A DNA stretch of 64,000 nucleotides from Corynebacterium tuberculostearicum (GCF_013408445.1 NZ_JACBZL010000001.1:868001-932000), one strand, 5' to 3'. Positions 10,250 through 18,840 are shown, counted from the stretch's first letter. Made by a program: numbers and translations. The notes: generated from the letters alone by a model not told the origin.

Positions 10250-11358
10250 TTAGCGCAGGCCCACGCGCTTGAGCTGCTCATAGATGGGCTTCAAGTCAAT
10301 GTTAAGCACGCCCATCTGCGTAGCTAGGAAGCCGAGGCCGCCGACAACTGCGCCCAGAATCCCCAGACCCGTAGCTAGACCAGCAGCAAAGCCCTTGCTG
10401 CTGCCTTCCTTGCCGGCATCAGCGTCATCGGACGGGTTGGCAGCGTCTTCTGGCTGCTCTGGGTCGCCTGCTTGGCCGGTGCCATCGTTCCACCACTCAT
10501 CAAAGGTCAAGTTGGCTACCAGGGTGTTATCGATGTAGTCACCGCGGACCGAATCGGTTCCAGAGGTACGGGCCATGATGTCCTCGGAGCCGGCGCCCTT
10601 GAAGAAGAACGGCACCAACTGGTTGGTGTGCTGACCGGAGTACCAACCGTGGCGAGCAACCTTGCCCTTCTCACCTTCCATAGCGTTGAAGCGGTTATCC
10701 GCCTCAGGGTTATCCTCAGTCGGAGCCTCGTTCGCACCGGAGAGATAGCCGGTTTCGTGGTCTGCGGTAACAACCAGCAGGGTCTCCTCCCACGAAGAGT
10801 TCTCCTCTACCCACTTGATGGCGGCATCGACCGATTTGTTGAAGTCCTGGGTCTCTTCGATGTCGCGCACCGGGTTATTGCCGTGTCCAGCCCAGTCGAT
10901 GGCACCGCCCTCGATCATGACGGAGAATCCATCCTCATCCTGCCCCAGTGCGTTGAGTGCGCCGGTGGTCATGGTGGGGAGATCCACGACGTCGTTAAGC
11001 GGGTCAGAGTACGGCTCCTTCGTCTCGCCAGAGCGGGAGTTCTGCAAGGTGGATCCTACCTGTGCGATACCCCAGTACTTCTGGCCCGGCTTGACGTCGC
11101 CTTCCGCCAGTTTCTTGAAGTCATCGTTGGACTCAAAGTAGTTCCAGTCGGTCTCGCCGGCGGAAAGCTTGGCGTAGTCCTCCTCGTACATAAAGCTGTA
11201 GTCCGGAGTATCGACCTTTTGGTGGTCATTGTCGTAGAACGGGTGACCAGCTGCCATGACAACGTCAAGGTCGCTGCCAAGCATCTCGCGGCTGATGTCC
11301 GGCAACTTATTGCGGTCCATGTTGTGCGCGGCCCACGCCGCCGGAGTGGCTTCGGAAT
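10250..11358 (-). pseudogene. Alkaline phosphatase, 5'-truncated by an insertion sequence
   Basis: The C-terminal two thirds of a PhoA-superfamily alkaline phosphatase remains. The metal ligands DWAGHGNN, TADHETGYLSG and GQHTNQLVPFFFKG are present. The frame stays open upstream of the first methionine as SEATPAAWAAHNMDRNK and stops matching the family at about 11358, where IS sequence begins, so the signal peptide and the phosphoserine nucleophile region are missing. The missing 5' part is not found beyond the ISs, implying deletion. The tail has a Ser/Asp-rich linker, a Gly-rich hydrophobic segment and a basic end (EQLKRVGLR), suggesting a cell-surface anchor. It cannot be catalytically active as it stands. 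Confidence 0.88.
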
Positions 11359-11363
11359 AGAGA

Positions 11364-12790
11364 GTGTCTGATGGTTTGTGTGTGGGTACCTAACCCGCAT
11401 AAGGAGATGGACCAGAATGACTACTGTGGCGAGACGAGATCCGGCTGATAAGGCCAAGATTGATGCGATTGAAAAGAAGCTGCTTGCTAACCCTGAAATC
11501 GCGAAGCTGATTGATGACCTAGGCACATCCACAACGGATGCCAATGACCTGGTTCGCGGCATGTTGCAAGCCTCGATTACCAGGGGACTCAACGCTGAAA
11601 TGGATGCCCACCTGGGCTACGAGTCTGGCGACAGGAGCGCTAAAGCTGCTGCTGGAACAGACAATCACCGCAACGGGTCGTATCCAAAGACCGTGGATTC
11701 TAACTACGGGCCAGTCACCGTTGATGTGCCAAGAGATCGGGCTGGAACATTCTTGCCAACTATGGTCCCTAAAGGCTCGAGGAGATTGACTGATGTCGAT
11801 GACATGATCGTTAGCTTGTACGCCGGTGGGATGACAATTAGGGATATCCAGCATCATATGGCAACGGCGATGCGTGTTGATATTTCCCATGAGACGATTT
11901 CAGCGGTTACTGACGCCGTCCTCGATGAGGTCATGGTCTGGCAAAACCGCCAGCTAGACGAGTTCTACCCGGTCATTTTCCTGGATGCGCTGCGCATTAA
12001 AGTCCGCGATGGCGGCCGAGTGGTCAATAAGTCCGCGTACATGGCTATCGGCGTGGATCTCGACGGTATCAAGCACATTTTGGGATTGTGGATTGCCAAA
12101 GAAGAAGGCGCTTCATTTTGGGCGCAGGTATGTGCCAATCTTTCCAATCGTGGGGTCAAGGACGTCTTTATCGTCTGCTGTGACGGGCTTAAAGGTCTGC
12201 CTGAAGCAGTTGAGGCAACGTGGCCGAACTCTATGGTGCAAACCTGTATCGTGCACCTGATTCGTGCCGCTAACCGGTGGGTAGCCTACGGAGATCGCCG
12301 GGGCGTATCGGCCGCGTTGAAAAAGATTTACACCGCCACGGACGAGTCCACAGCTAAGGCTGCCTTAGACGAATTTGAAGCCTCTGAATTGGGAGAAAAG
12401 TATCCACGCTCAGTCAAGGTCTGGCGAGATGCTTGGGCGCGTTTCGTACCGTTTCTGCAGTTCCCACCAGCGGCCAGAAAAGTAATCTATACGACGAACT
12501 CGATTGAATCATTCAACAATGAACTGCGTAAAGCTACCCGCAACAGGGTACAGTTCACCAACGATGAATCAGCGCTCAAGACGCTGTGGCTGATGATCTG
12601 CAATATCGAAGACAAACGAGCTGCAAAGAGAGCGAAGCAGGGCAAACGAGTCTCAGCGACAGCCGGCAGACTCATGGAAGGAGCCCGAGTTTCCGGCTGG
12701 AAACAAGCCATTAACCAAATGGCCGTGGCCTACCCCGACAGCTTCGACAAATACCTATAAACCTAGCCCCACACACAAACAACTTGACGC
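11364..12790 (+). mobile_element. IS256-family insertion sequence
   Basis: Imperfect terminal inverted repeats bound a single transposase gene: left 11364-11386 and right 12768-12790, sharing an identical GTTTGTGTGTGGG core with several mismatches at the outer end. About 1.43 kb, normal for the family. The outer limits are uncertain by a few bases, and no target duplication is visible because the left flank is the phosphatase fragment and the right flank is another element. Confidence 0.75.
11417..12760 (+). CDS. IS256-family transposase
   Basis: This 447-residue mutator-type DDE transposase looks intact. Catalytic acids are D190 (FLDALRIK), D256 (CCDGLKG) and E364 (NSIESFNNELRK), with the family C-x2-H motif CIVH before the alpha-helical insertion. 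The N-terminal DNA-binding part includes MDAHLGYE and GDRSAKA. The start at 11417 has a strong AAGGAGATGG about 6 nt upstream; an upstream in-frame methionine has none. Confidence 0.95.
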   Translation: MTTVARRDPADKAKIDAIEKKLLANPEIAKLIDDLGTSTTDANDLVRGMLQASITRGLNAEMDAHLGYESGDRSAKAAAGTDNHRNGSYPKTVDSNYGPVTVDVPRDRAGTFLPTMVPKGSRRLTDVDDMIVSLYAGGMTIRDIQHHMATAMRVDISHETISAVTDAVLDEVMVWQNRQLDEFYPVIFLDALRIKVRDGGRVVNKSAYMAIGVDLDGIKHILGLWIAKEEGASFWAQVCANLSNRGVKDVFIVCCDGLKGLPEAVEATWPNSMVQTCIVHLIRAANRWVAYGDRRGVSAALKKIYTATDESTAKAALDEFEASELGEKYPRSVKVWRDAWARFVPFLQFPPAARKVIYTTNSIESFNNELRKATRNRVQFTNDESALKTLWLMICNIEDKRAAKRAKQGKRVSATAGRLMEGARVSGWKQAINQMAVAYPDSFDKYL

Positions 12791-12802
12791 TGATAATGGG
12801 AA

Positions 12803-12904
12803 TACAGGATCGGAACCACGTGGAATGACCCACTTCTTGACTGGCCATGATCTCCTCATGTGCCTTCAGCGTGATCTGTCTTCCATGTTAGTTCCGACCC
12901 TGTA
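12803..12904 (+). ncRNA. Possible IS110 guide (bridge) RNA region
   Basis: In the non-coding left end, 12803-12816 and 12891-12904 form a 14-bp imperfect inverted repeat (one mismatch) enclosing 74 nt, so a transcript would fold into a long stem with a large internal loop. IS110-group elements encode bridge RNAs here. TCAGCGT at 12866-12872 is complementary to ACGCTGA at 12787-12793, which spans the proposed left boundary; a 7-nt match could be chance. The rest of 12761-13069 holds no gene I can support. Confidence 0.35.
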
Positions 12905-13069
12905 CCGCAATCTGGTGAATCCGCCCATGACCTTATAGGAGCGTGACGTCTCCACCGTGACCACCCCGGCAGGTGTCTAGTGTAGTCGTCCCATCAGCGT
13001 CTTGTCTGCCCGGAAACCCCGGATCGCGGGTCACCCGCACGTTTGCTCACAGACAGGACCTGATCCCCA

Positions 13070-14299
13070 ATGTCTACCACTTTCGACTGCCCCACCGGCC
13101 CCGTTGCCGGAATCGACACCCACACCGATACCCACACTGTTGCCGTTATTTCGGACACCGGCCGGCACATCGCCACCGACACCTTCCCCGCCACCAACCC
13201 TGGCTACGTGGCGATTTCAGAGTTCATGGCAACCTACGGTGTCACCACCGTCGGTGTGGAAGGAACCAGCTCCTATGGAGCAGGCCTGACACGCCACCTT
13301 CGCACCCAGAAATACTCAGTCGTAGAAGTCTTACGCCCTACCCGGGCCGTTCGACGCCGGGACGGCAAATCAGACCCCGTTGATGCTGTCGCTGCCGCCC
13401 GCCAGGTGCTCACCGGGGAAGCCTTAAGCATCCCGAAAGACACTTCCGGGCCAGTGGAATCCCTCCGTGGGTTGCAGATCACCCGCCGTCAGCTCGTGAT
13501 GACAGCAGCGAAACTGATGACAACGATCAAATCGTTGCTGGTCACAGCACCCGATGAGATTCGACGCCGCTATAGTGCGATGTCCACATTGGTCATGGTG
13601 GAGGCCTTGTCCCGGTGCCGACCATCAGCTGACCTGGCCGACCCCAGAAATGGGGTGCTCCTCGCGTTGAAGACATTAGCCACCACCTATCGTGATTTAC
13701 AGAAACAGGGTACGCAGCTGGAAAAACACATCAGTATCCTGGTTGAGATGATCAATCCGCATGTGACCTCGATATTTGGGTGTGGTTCCGTGGTGGCTGC
13801 TGATCTGATTGTCAGTGTGGGGGATAATCCAGGCCGGATTCACTCCGAGGCAGCATTAGCTCATCTGTGCGGGGCCGCACCGATTCCGGCTAGTTCTGGA
13901 CGGACTCATCGGCACCGTCTCAACCGGGGTGGTGATCGTCGGGCGAATTCTGCGTTGCATCGGATCGCGTTGGTGCGGATGCATCATGACCAACGCACCA
14001 GGGACTACGTAGCCAAACGCACCAAGGAAGGATTGTCGAAAAAGGAGATCTTACGGTGTCTGAAACGCGCCATTGTCAGGGAGGTCTACCGGGTGTTGTG
14101 CTTGGGTCAGGCCGTTCTTCCAACGGGCCAGGTAGAGGTTGATGAACTCAAAGCTCGACGGATCGAGAGGCAGTTATCGCAAGCCCAGGTTGCTGAAAAA
14201 CTCGGGTGTGCCCCGGCGAGAATCAGTGATATCGAAACCGGCAAGCGCCCTTTGCCGGAGTTGAGGTTGGCTTATGAAGAACTTCTCAAATCAGCTTGA
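13070..14299 (+). CDS. IS110-family recombinase with C-terminal XRE-type HTH domain
   Basis: This 409-residue protein has the N-terminal RuvC-like DEDD domain (D16 in GIDTHTDTH, E64 in GVEGTSSYG, D102 and D105 in KSDPVDA), a coiled-coil middle and the C-terminal Tnp domain with candidate catalytic serines S275/S276 in ASSGRTHRHRL. Unusually, residues about 358-409 add a Cro/cI-type helix-turn-helix (LSQAQVAEKLG followed by RISDIETGKRPLP). IS110 recombinases typically stop after the Tnp domain. The fused domain may bind the element's own end or repress its promoter (inference). The gene appears intact; its stop codon overlaps a TTGACA. Confidence 0.92.
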   Translation: MSTTFDCPTGPVAGIDTHTDTHTVAVISDTGRHIATDTFPATNPGYVAISEFMATYGVTTVGVEGTSSYGAGLTRHLRTQKYSVVEVLRPTRAVRRRDGKSDPVDAVAAARQVLTGEALSIPKDTSGPVESLRGLQITRRQLVMTAAKLMTTIKSLLVTAPDEIRRRYSAMSTLVMVEALSRCRPSADLADPRNGVLLALKTLATTYRDLQKQGTQLEKHISILVEMINPHVTSIFGCGSVVAADLIVSVGDNPGRIHSEAALAHLCGAAPIPASSGRTHRHRLNRGGDRRANSALHRIALVRMHHDQRTRDYVAKRTKEGLSKKEILRCLKRAIVREVYRVLCLGQAVLPTGQVEVDELKARRIERQLSQAQVAEKLGCAPARISDIETGKRPLPELRLAYEELLKSA

Positions 14300-14321
14300 C
14301 ACAACATAGGAGCATCACCCT

Positions 14322-15075
14322 CCGAACAAGCAAGCATTGATAGATGCAGGTCTGCACTACATTTTGTCGGTGAAACCCCACCGTGCCTGAGGTGATTGAA
14401 ACCTGGCGGCGGGAAATCCCTGGTGAAGCCTACGCCCACGGCCAGATCTGGACACAAGCCTCGGCAAGCGATGCGCGCAAACACACAACCCCGAATACGG
14501 TGACCCACTTCCAGTACTCCTATGATCGGGCCAGACGCGGCCTGCGCGGAATCAAAGAGCAAGTCGCAAAAGCCAAACGCGCTGTTGACGGCGAAATCGC
14601 CATTAAGCGCAACCGCTATTTCGATCTTTCCACCCCGAACAAGAAGGTCAACTACGCTCTTGCTGCCAAACACCGAGCCCTAGCCGGAATTAAAGGCTAT
14701 GAAACCGACCTGACCGCTCTTCCCGCCCAGGAGGTTATCGGGCATTACCGCAGGCTATTCCACATTGAAAATGTCGTATCGGATGTCGAAATCAGACCTG
14801 AAAGCACGCCCAATCTATGCGAGGAAACAAAACTCGATCACAGCACATCTCAATATTGTGATGGCAGCACTAGCCGTGACCCACCTGATGGAGCCCCGCA
14901 GTGGTCACTTCATCAAACGCCTCGTGAGAACACTCAAGAAATACCGCAGCTTTCAACTCGTCGTTGGCGGCGAAACCATTCACGCCGCCGTACCATTCCC
15001 GCCCGACCTCACTGCCACCATCCAAGTAATCACCGGCCGCGAACTTCCGCACAAAATTGGCCTAAGTCAGGTTAG
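14322..15075 (+). pseudogene. IS1634-type transposase remnant, truncated and frameshifted
   Basis: The C-terminal half of an IS1634-type transposase is spread over three frames: KQALIDAGLHYILSVK (from about 14328), then VPEVIETWRREIPGEAYAHG (from 14383) through GHYRRLFHIE, then SYRMSKSDLKARPIYARKQN to about 15070. The first shift is near 14371-14383. The second is explained by one extra T at 14772: removing it restores IEKSYRMSKSDL. The N-terminal half is missing, abutting the IS110 element. It cannot make an active transposase. Confidence 0.85.
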
Positions 15076-15082
15076 AAGGGAA

Positions 15083-15973
15083 TCAGCACACCGTCTCGTG
15101 GGATTCGTGCTCTGGGTGCTCAATCTGGATGGTGGAGTGCTCGATACCGTGTTCGCGCAGGGCCTGCTGGGCGGCATCCAACAGCGGGCCGGTGCCGACG
15201 GTGCCGTCGCGCACGATATGCACGGTCGTGAGCACGTTCACGCCGTCCAGGCTCCACAGGTGCAGGTCGTGGATGTCAGCAACGCCCTCGACCTGCCGCA
15301 GCGCGGGCTCGATCGCACTGGCGTCGAAGTCCGCCGGGACTTGCTCGAGCAGCACGCTCGCCGAAAGCCGCATGAGCTGCCAAGCGCGCGGCAGCACCAT
15401 CGCCGCGATCGCTAGGGAGGCGATCACGTCCGCCGCCACAAACCCCGTGGTCAGTACCACGATGCCGGCCACGATTACTGCGATCGAGCCGAGCATATCC
15501 ACTAACACGTGCAAGAACGCGCCCTCCACGTTGATCGAGGATTTGCGGTGCCGGTGCAGAACCCACGCCGATAGCGCATTCGCCACCAGGCCGATCACCG
15601 CGATGATCAGCATCGTTTTTCCCTGCACTTCGGCCGGGCTCTGCAGGCGGCGCACCGCCTCGACGACAATCCACACCGAGATCGCCAGCACCATCACTGC
15701 GTTCGCCAGTGCAGCAAGCACCTCCACTCGTCGGTAGCCGTACGTGGCCTGAGCCGATGCTTGTCGGCGCCCAACCAACACCGCTAACACCGCGATGATC
15801 AACCCCGCAGCGTCGGAAAGCATGTGCATCGCATCCGCCATCAGCGCCATCGAACCCGCCAACCAGCCGCCGATCAGCTCCGCGAAGAAGACGGTGCCGG
15901 TAATGCCTAGCGCAATCAAGAGTGCGCGCAGCGGCGTGCCGGAGTGATCGTGGTCGTGGTGCTCGTGTGCCAT
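15083..15973 (-). CDS. czcD: Cation diffusion facilitator metal exporter (Zn/Cd/Co type)
   Basis: This 296-residue CDF antiporter starts with a His/Asp-rich metal-scavenging tail (HEHHDHDHSG), then six transmembrane segments with the H-x3-D and D-x3-D style sites (ALMADAMHMLSDAAG and FLHVLVDMLGS), and a cytoplasmic domain (VEGVADIHDLHLWSLDG) ending in a His-rich tail. Such proteins export Zn2+, Cd2+ or Co2+. It has its own strong promoter with a palindrome, but no adjacent metalloregulator. It lies directly beside the IS remnants, so lateral acquisition or rearrangement is plausible. Confidence 0.9.
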   Translation of the reverse strand: MAHEHHDHDHSGTPLRALLIALGITGTVFFAELIGGWLAGSMALMADAMHMLSDAAGLIIAVLAVLVGRRQASAQATYGYRRVEVLAALANAVMVLAISVWIVVEAVRRLQSPAEVQGKTMLIIAVIGLVANALSAWVLHRHRKSSINVEGAFLHVLVDMLGSIAVIVAGIVVLTTGFVAADVIASLAIAAMVLPRAWQLMRLSASVLLEQVPADFDASAIEPALRQVEGVADIHDLHLWSLDGVNVLTTVHIVRDGTVGTGPLLDAAQQALREHGIEHSTIQIEHPEHESHETVC

Positions 15974-15979
15974 GCACTC

Positions 15980-16015
15980 AGCCTATCCCCGTCGACGCTT
16001 ATTGACAATTAATTG
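15980..16015 (-). promoter_or_regulatory. Leaderless czcD promoter with adjacent palindrome
   Basis: Read on the minus strand, -35 TTGTCA (16003-16008), a 17-bp spacer and -10 TAGGCT (15980-15985) are followed by 6 nt and ATG. The perfect palindrome CAATTAATTG (16006-16015) overlaps the -35 and is a plausible operator for a metal-responsive repressor (inference). The rest of 15974-16266 holds an AT-rich palindrome at 16184-16201 and no supportable gene. Confidence 0.6.
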
Positions 16016-16183
16016 AAAATGGATGGCGGTAAGCGCAGCCACTGAGGCCAAGTCGGCCTGATTTAGGTCATTGTGCAGTTGTCCTTTGAATGTGTAGAGA
16101 AGCTGAAACATGAACAACCAAAAAGTACTGCAGCCGCATGTCAGGAAAGCAACCGCTGAGTGTACTCGAGGTAAATATAAATC

Positions 16184-16201
16184 TACATTTGTATAAATGT
16201 A
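16184..16201. repeat. AT-rich palindrome of unknown role
   Basis: TACATTT and AAATGTA are perfect 7-bp arms around GTAT, within an AT-rich patch (about 16170-16208) that stands out from the GC-rich surroundings. It could be an operator or an island of foreign DNA; no gene starts nearby on either strand that I can support. Confidence 0.35.
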
Positions 16202-16210
16202 TATAGAAAA

Positions 16211-16253
16211 GCGCCGCGAGCCGTGGAACGTGTTAAAGGGTGGGTCGCGGCGC
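16211..16253 (-). terminator. Terminator of pyk
   Basis: GCGCCGCGA (16211-16219) pairs perfectly with TCGCGGCGC (16245-16253). On the minus strand the stem is followed by TTTTCTATAT, a good termination tract, 13 nt beyond the pyk stop. The loop is 25 nt. Confidence 0.75.
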
Positions 16254-16266
16254 TCGTGCCAAAAAT

Positions 16267-17685
16267 CTACTTCTTGGTTTCACCCAACAAGTGACACTGA
16301 ATCATGTTGGTGTTGCCAGCAATTCCTGGAGGAGTACCAGCAATGACGACAATCATGTCGCCTTCCTCGTACCTGTCCATCTCCAGCAATGCATCATCGA
16401 TAGCTTCCATCATGTCATCGGTGGACTTAACGTGCGGGCTCAAGAAGGTCTCAGCACCCCACGTCAAAGCTAGCTGGGAGCGAACCGCTGGGTCCGGCGT
16501 AAACGCCAACAGCGGAAGCTGGGAGTGCAGGCGAGCCACGCGCTTAGCGGTATCGCCGGAGGTAGTAAAGGCTACGATGGCCTTTGCATTGAGGCGCTCG
16601 GCAATATCGCGGGCGGAATAGGACACCACACCACGCTTGGTGCGCGGAACGTGGGACAGCGGTGGAACCTTGCCGCCATCTTCAGCATTAGCCACGATCT
16701 TGGACATGGTGCGCACGACGTTCTGCGGGTCAATACCCACGGAAGTCTCACCAGAGAGCATAACGGCGTCAGCGCCATCGAGAACGGCGTTAGCCACGTC
16801 GGAAGCCTCTGCACGGGTCGGGCGCAGGTTAGAAATCATGGAATCCAGCATCTGGGTAGCCACGATGACCGGCTTAGCGTTCTCGCGAGCAATCTGGATA
16901 GCGCGCTTCTGGAACAGCGGCACGCGCTCCAGCGGCACCTCAACACCGAGGTCGCCACGGGCAATCATGATGGCATCGAATGCCAGCACGATAGACTCGA
17001 GCGCGTCTACTGCCTCAGGCTTTTCCAGCTTGGCAATGACTGGAACGCGGCGACCCTCTTCGTCCATAATCTCATGGACCTTATCCACATCTGCTGGGGA
17101 GCGGACGAAGGACAGTGCCACGAGGTCAACGCCGAGATTCAAAGCGAAGCGCAGGTCAGCGATATCCTTTTCCGACAAAGCCGGCACGGAGATATCCATA
17201 CCAGGGAGGGAAACGCCCTTGTTATTGGAAACCGGGCCACCTTCGGTGACCTCACAGACGACGTCGTTGCCGTCGACTTCCTTACAAACAACGGCAACCT
17301 TGCCGTCGTCAATCAGCAGGCGGTCACCTGGCTTAGCATCTTTGGCCAGGCCCTTGTAGGTGGTGGAGACGCGGTCATGGGTGCCTTCGATATCGTCCAC
17401 GGTAATGCGGACGATCTGGCCGTTATCCCACTGCTCCTCGCCGTTGATAAAGCGGCCAAGGCGAATCTTGGGGCCTTGGAGGTCCGCCAAGATACCTACG
17501 GCGCGGCCGGTCTTATCGGTGGCTTGGCGCACCCAGTTGTAATTCGCCTCGTGGTCTGCATGCTCGCCGTGAGACATATTCAGGCGGGCAACGTCCATGC
17601 CGTCCTGTACGAGGCGCAAGATGCCGTCCTCGCTAGCAACGGCAGGGCCGAGAGTACAAACAATCTTCGTTCTTCTATCCAGCAT
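16267..17685 (-). CDS. pyk: Pyruvate kinase
   Basis: This 472-residue glycolytic enzyme converts phosphoenolpyruvate and ADP to pyruvate and ATP. The N-terminus MLDRRTKIVCTLGPA, RLNMSHGEHADH, DLQGPKIRLG, the active-site motif VIAKLEKPEAVDAL and MIARGDLGVEVP are present, followed by the C-terminal allosteric domain. The start at 17685 matches the family; the frame stays open 45 codons further upstream, but those residues are not pyruvate-kinase-like and contain repeated CCACAA motifs, so they are more likely the promoter. It is the last gene after the his-lgt series and ends at a clear terminator. Confidence 0.95.
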   Translation of the reverse strand: MLDRRTKIVCTLGPAVASEDGILRLVQDGMDVARLNMSHGEHADHEANYNWVRQATDKTGRAVGILADLQGPKIRLGRFINGEEQWDNGQIVRITVDDIEGTHDRVSTTYKGLAKDAKPGDRLLIDDGKVAVVCKEVDGNDVVCEVTEGGPVSNNKGVSLPGMDISVPALSEKDIADLRFALNLGVDLVALSFVRSPADVDKVHEIMDEEGRRVPVIAKLEKPEAVDALESIVLAFDAIMIARGDLGVEVPLERVPLFQKRAIQIARENAKPVIVATQMLDSMISNLRPTRAEASDVANAVLDGADAVMLSGETSVGIDPQNVVRTMSKIVANAEDGGKVPPLSHVPRTKRGVVSYSARDIAERLNAKAIVAFTTSGDTAKRVARLHSQLPLLAFTPDPAVRSQLALTWGAETFLSPHVKSTDDMMEAIDDALLEMDRYEEGDMIVVIAGTPPGIAGNTNMIQCHLLGETKK

Positions 17686-17720
17686 TATTGGCCTATTCCG
17701 TCGGGGGAAATTGAACACTC

Positions 17721-17811
17721 CCCAACCTACTCCTTCGAAAGGATTGGGGCCACAATTTTGTGGTTCCATTTTCTGAACGGACACCACAAAATGCCCCATT
17801 TCCCACAAAAA
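17721..17811 (-). promoter_or_regulatory. pyk upstream region with repeated CCACAA motif and hairpin
   Basis: The lgt-pyk gap contains CCACAA-TT-TTGTGG (17750-17763) and two more CCACAAAA copies at 17784 and 17803, as well as a hairpin CCCCAA/TTGGGG (17721-17748). The repeats look like sites for a regulator; the hairpin could end lgt transcription or sit in the pyk leader. No regulator is identified. Confidence 0.35.
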
Positions 17812-17841
17812 CAAATCCAACCGGGCACACTTGGGCAGTAT

Positions 17842-18795
17842 TTACGTCGATAAAGAGCCCGGTTGCTGCCCATCAGATACCGCGTGCTCTGGGCTGTGCT
17901 CATCAGCATCCCGGCGCTCCGCCCAATACTTAGGATCTACCTCTTCGGGGGACTCTGGCCCCTGGCGGTGCCTATCGAGCACGAAGAAGACAATCGCGGC
18001 GATGAGAAAAATCGCTAGGGAGACGATGATATTCACGCGGACCCCAAAGATATGGGTCGCTTCATCGGAACGCATCCCTTCAATAAAGAAGCGGCCCAAT
18101 GTATAGCCCATGACATAGAGAGCAAAGACGCGGCCGTGCCCCAACTTCCAGGCCTTGTGAGCCCACAAGAGGAAAAGGCAGACCAAGACATTCCACACGA
18201 GCTCGTACAGGAAGGTCGGGTGCACCGAGGTCATGACCTCACCCGTGGAGTGTCCGGAAACGGGAGCATAGCCACCATTTTCATTGACGCGGTAATAGAT
18301 GTCTAAAGCCCACGGAACGTCGGTCGGGCGTCCGTAGAGCTCCTGGTTAAACCAGTTACCTAGGCGTCCAATCGCTTGCGCGAGGACGAGGCCTGGCGCC
18401 ACCGCGTCAGCAAAGGGGCCGAGCGGCACCTTCTTCACTTTAAAAAGCACCCATAAAGCTAGTGCGCCCAAGGCTACGGCGCCCCAAATGCCCAGGCCGC
18501 CGTTGGTAATCTTCAGCGCGTCCGCGGGATTGCAGCTATCGCAGAAGTACTTCTGGTTATCGGTAATGACGTGGTAGAGCCGCCCGCCAATGATGCCGGC
18601 TGGGATGACCACGATGGCGGCATCCCATACTGTGTCTGGGTTACCGCCGCGTGCGGTATAGCGGCGTAAGGTCATTCGCAGGGCGACGATAATTCCTACG
18701 ATGATGCACAGCGCATAGGCACGAATGGGAATGGGCCCCAACTGCCACACGCCCTGCGGCGGAGACGGAATATTTGCAAGAATTTCTGTGTGCAC
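17842..18795 (-). CDS. lgt: Prolipoprotein diacylglyceryl transferase
   Basis: This roughly 317-residue membrane enzyme attaches diacylglycerol to the lipobox cysteine, the first step in lipoprotein maturation. It has about seven transmembrane helices, the signature [20 protein letters not shown], and GMRSDEATH near the last helices. The N-terminal [24 protein letters not shown] matches corynebacterial Lgt, so I prefer the GTG at 18795; a GTG ten codons upstream is possible. The C-terminus is a hydrophilic tail. It lies between the TrpC paralogue and pyk, and lspA (50.2 kb) performs the next step. Confidence 0.94.
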   Translation of the reverse strand: MHTEILANIPSPPQGVWQLGPIPIRAYALCIIVGIIVALRMTLRRYTARGGNPDTVWDAAIVVIPAGIIGGRLYHVITDNQKYFCDSCNPADALKITNGGLGIWGAVALGALALWVLFKVKKVPLGPFADAVAPGLVLAQAIGRLGNWFNQELYGRPTDVPWALDIYYRVNENGGYAPVSGHSTGEVMTSVHPTFLYELVWNVLVCLFLLWAHKAWKLGHGRVFALYVMGYTLGRFFIEGMRSDEATHIFGVRVNIIVSLAIFLIAAIVFFVLDRHRQGPESPEEVDPKYWAERRDADEHSPEHAVSDGQQPGSLST

Positions 18796-18840
18796 GTAGC
18801 TAGTGTGCCTTATCCCCCACCCCACCAGCTAGTTGGGGCC

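Larger units (their letters stand above)
12791..14321 (+). mobile_element. IS110-family insertion sequence (approximate ends)
   Basis: A recombinase gene is preceded by about 280 nt of non-coding DNA, the usual IS110-group layout in which the long left end encodes a guide RNA. IS110 elements lack inverted repeats, so the ends are inferred: IS256 sequence stops near 12790 and IS1634-like coding sequence begins near 14321. A CT dinucleotide, the core used by the best-studied member IS621, occurs at both proposed ends (12790-12791 and 14320-14321); it may be coincidental. Confidence 0.55.

Noticed and set aside
12784..12797. Linear promoter TTGACG...GATAAT at the IS256/IS110 junction
   Set aside because: The two elements are only 2 nt apart, so they cannot form a promoter in this arrangement.
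16110..16196. A 28-codon open frame (MNNQKVLQPH...) upstream of czcD
   Set aside because: No ribosome-binding site or -10 at the right distance, no recognisable relatives, and it overlaps the AT-rich palindrome; likely chance.
17686..17820. N-terminal extension of pyruvate kinase
   Set aside because: Open but not family-like; it runs over repeated regulatory motifs, and the family starts at 17685.
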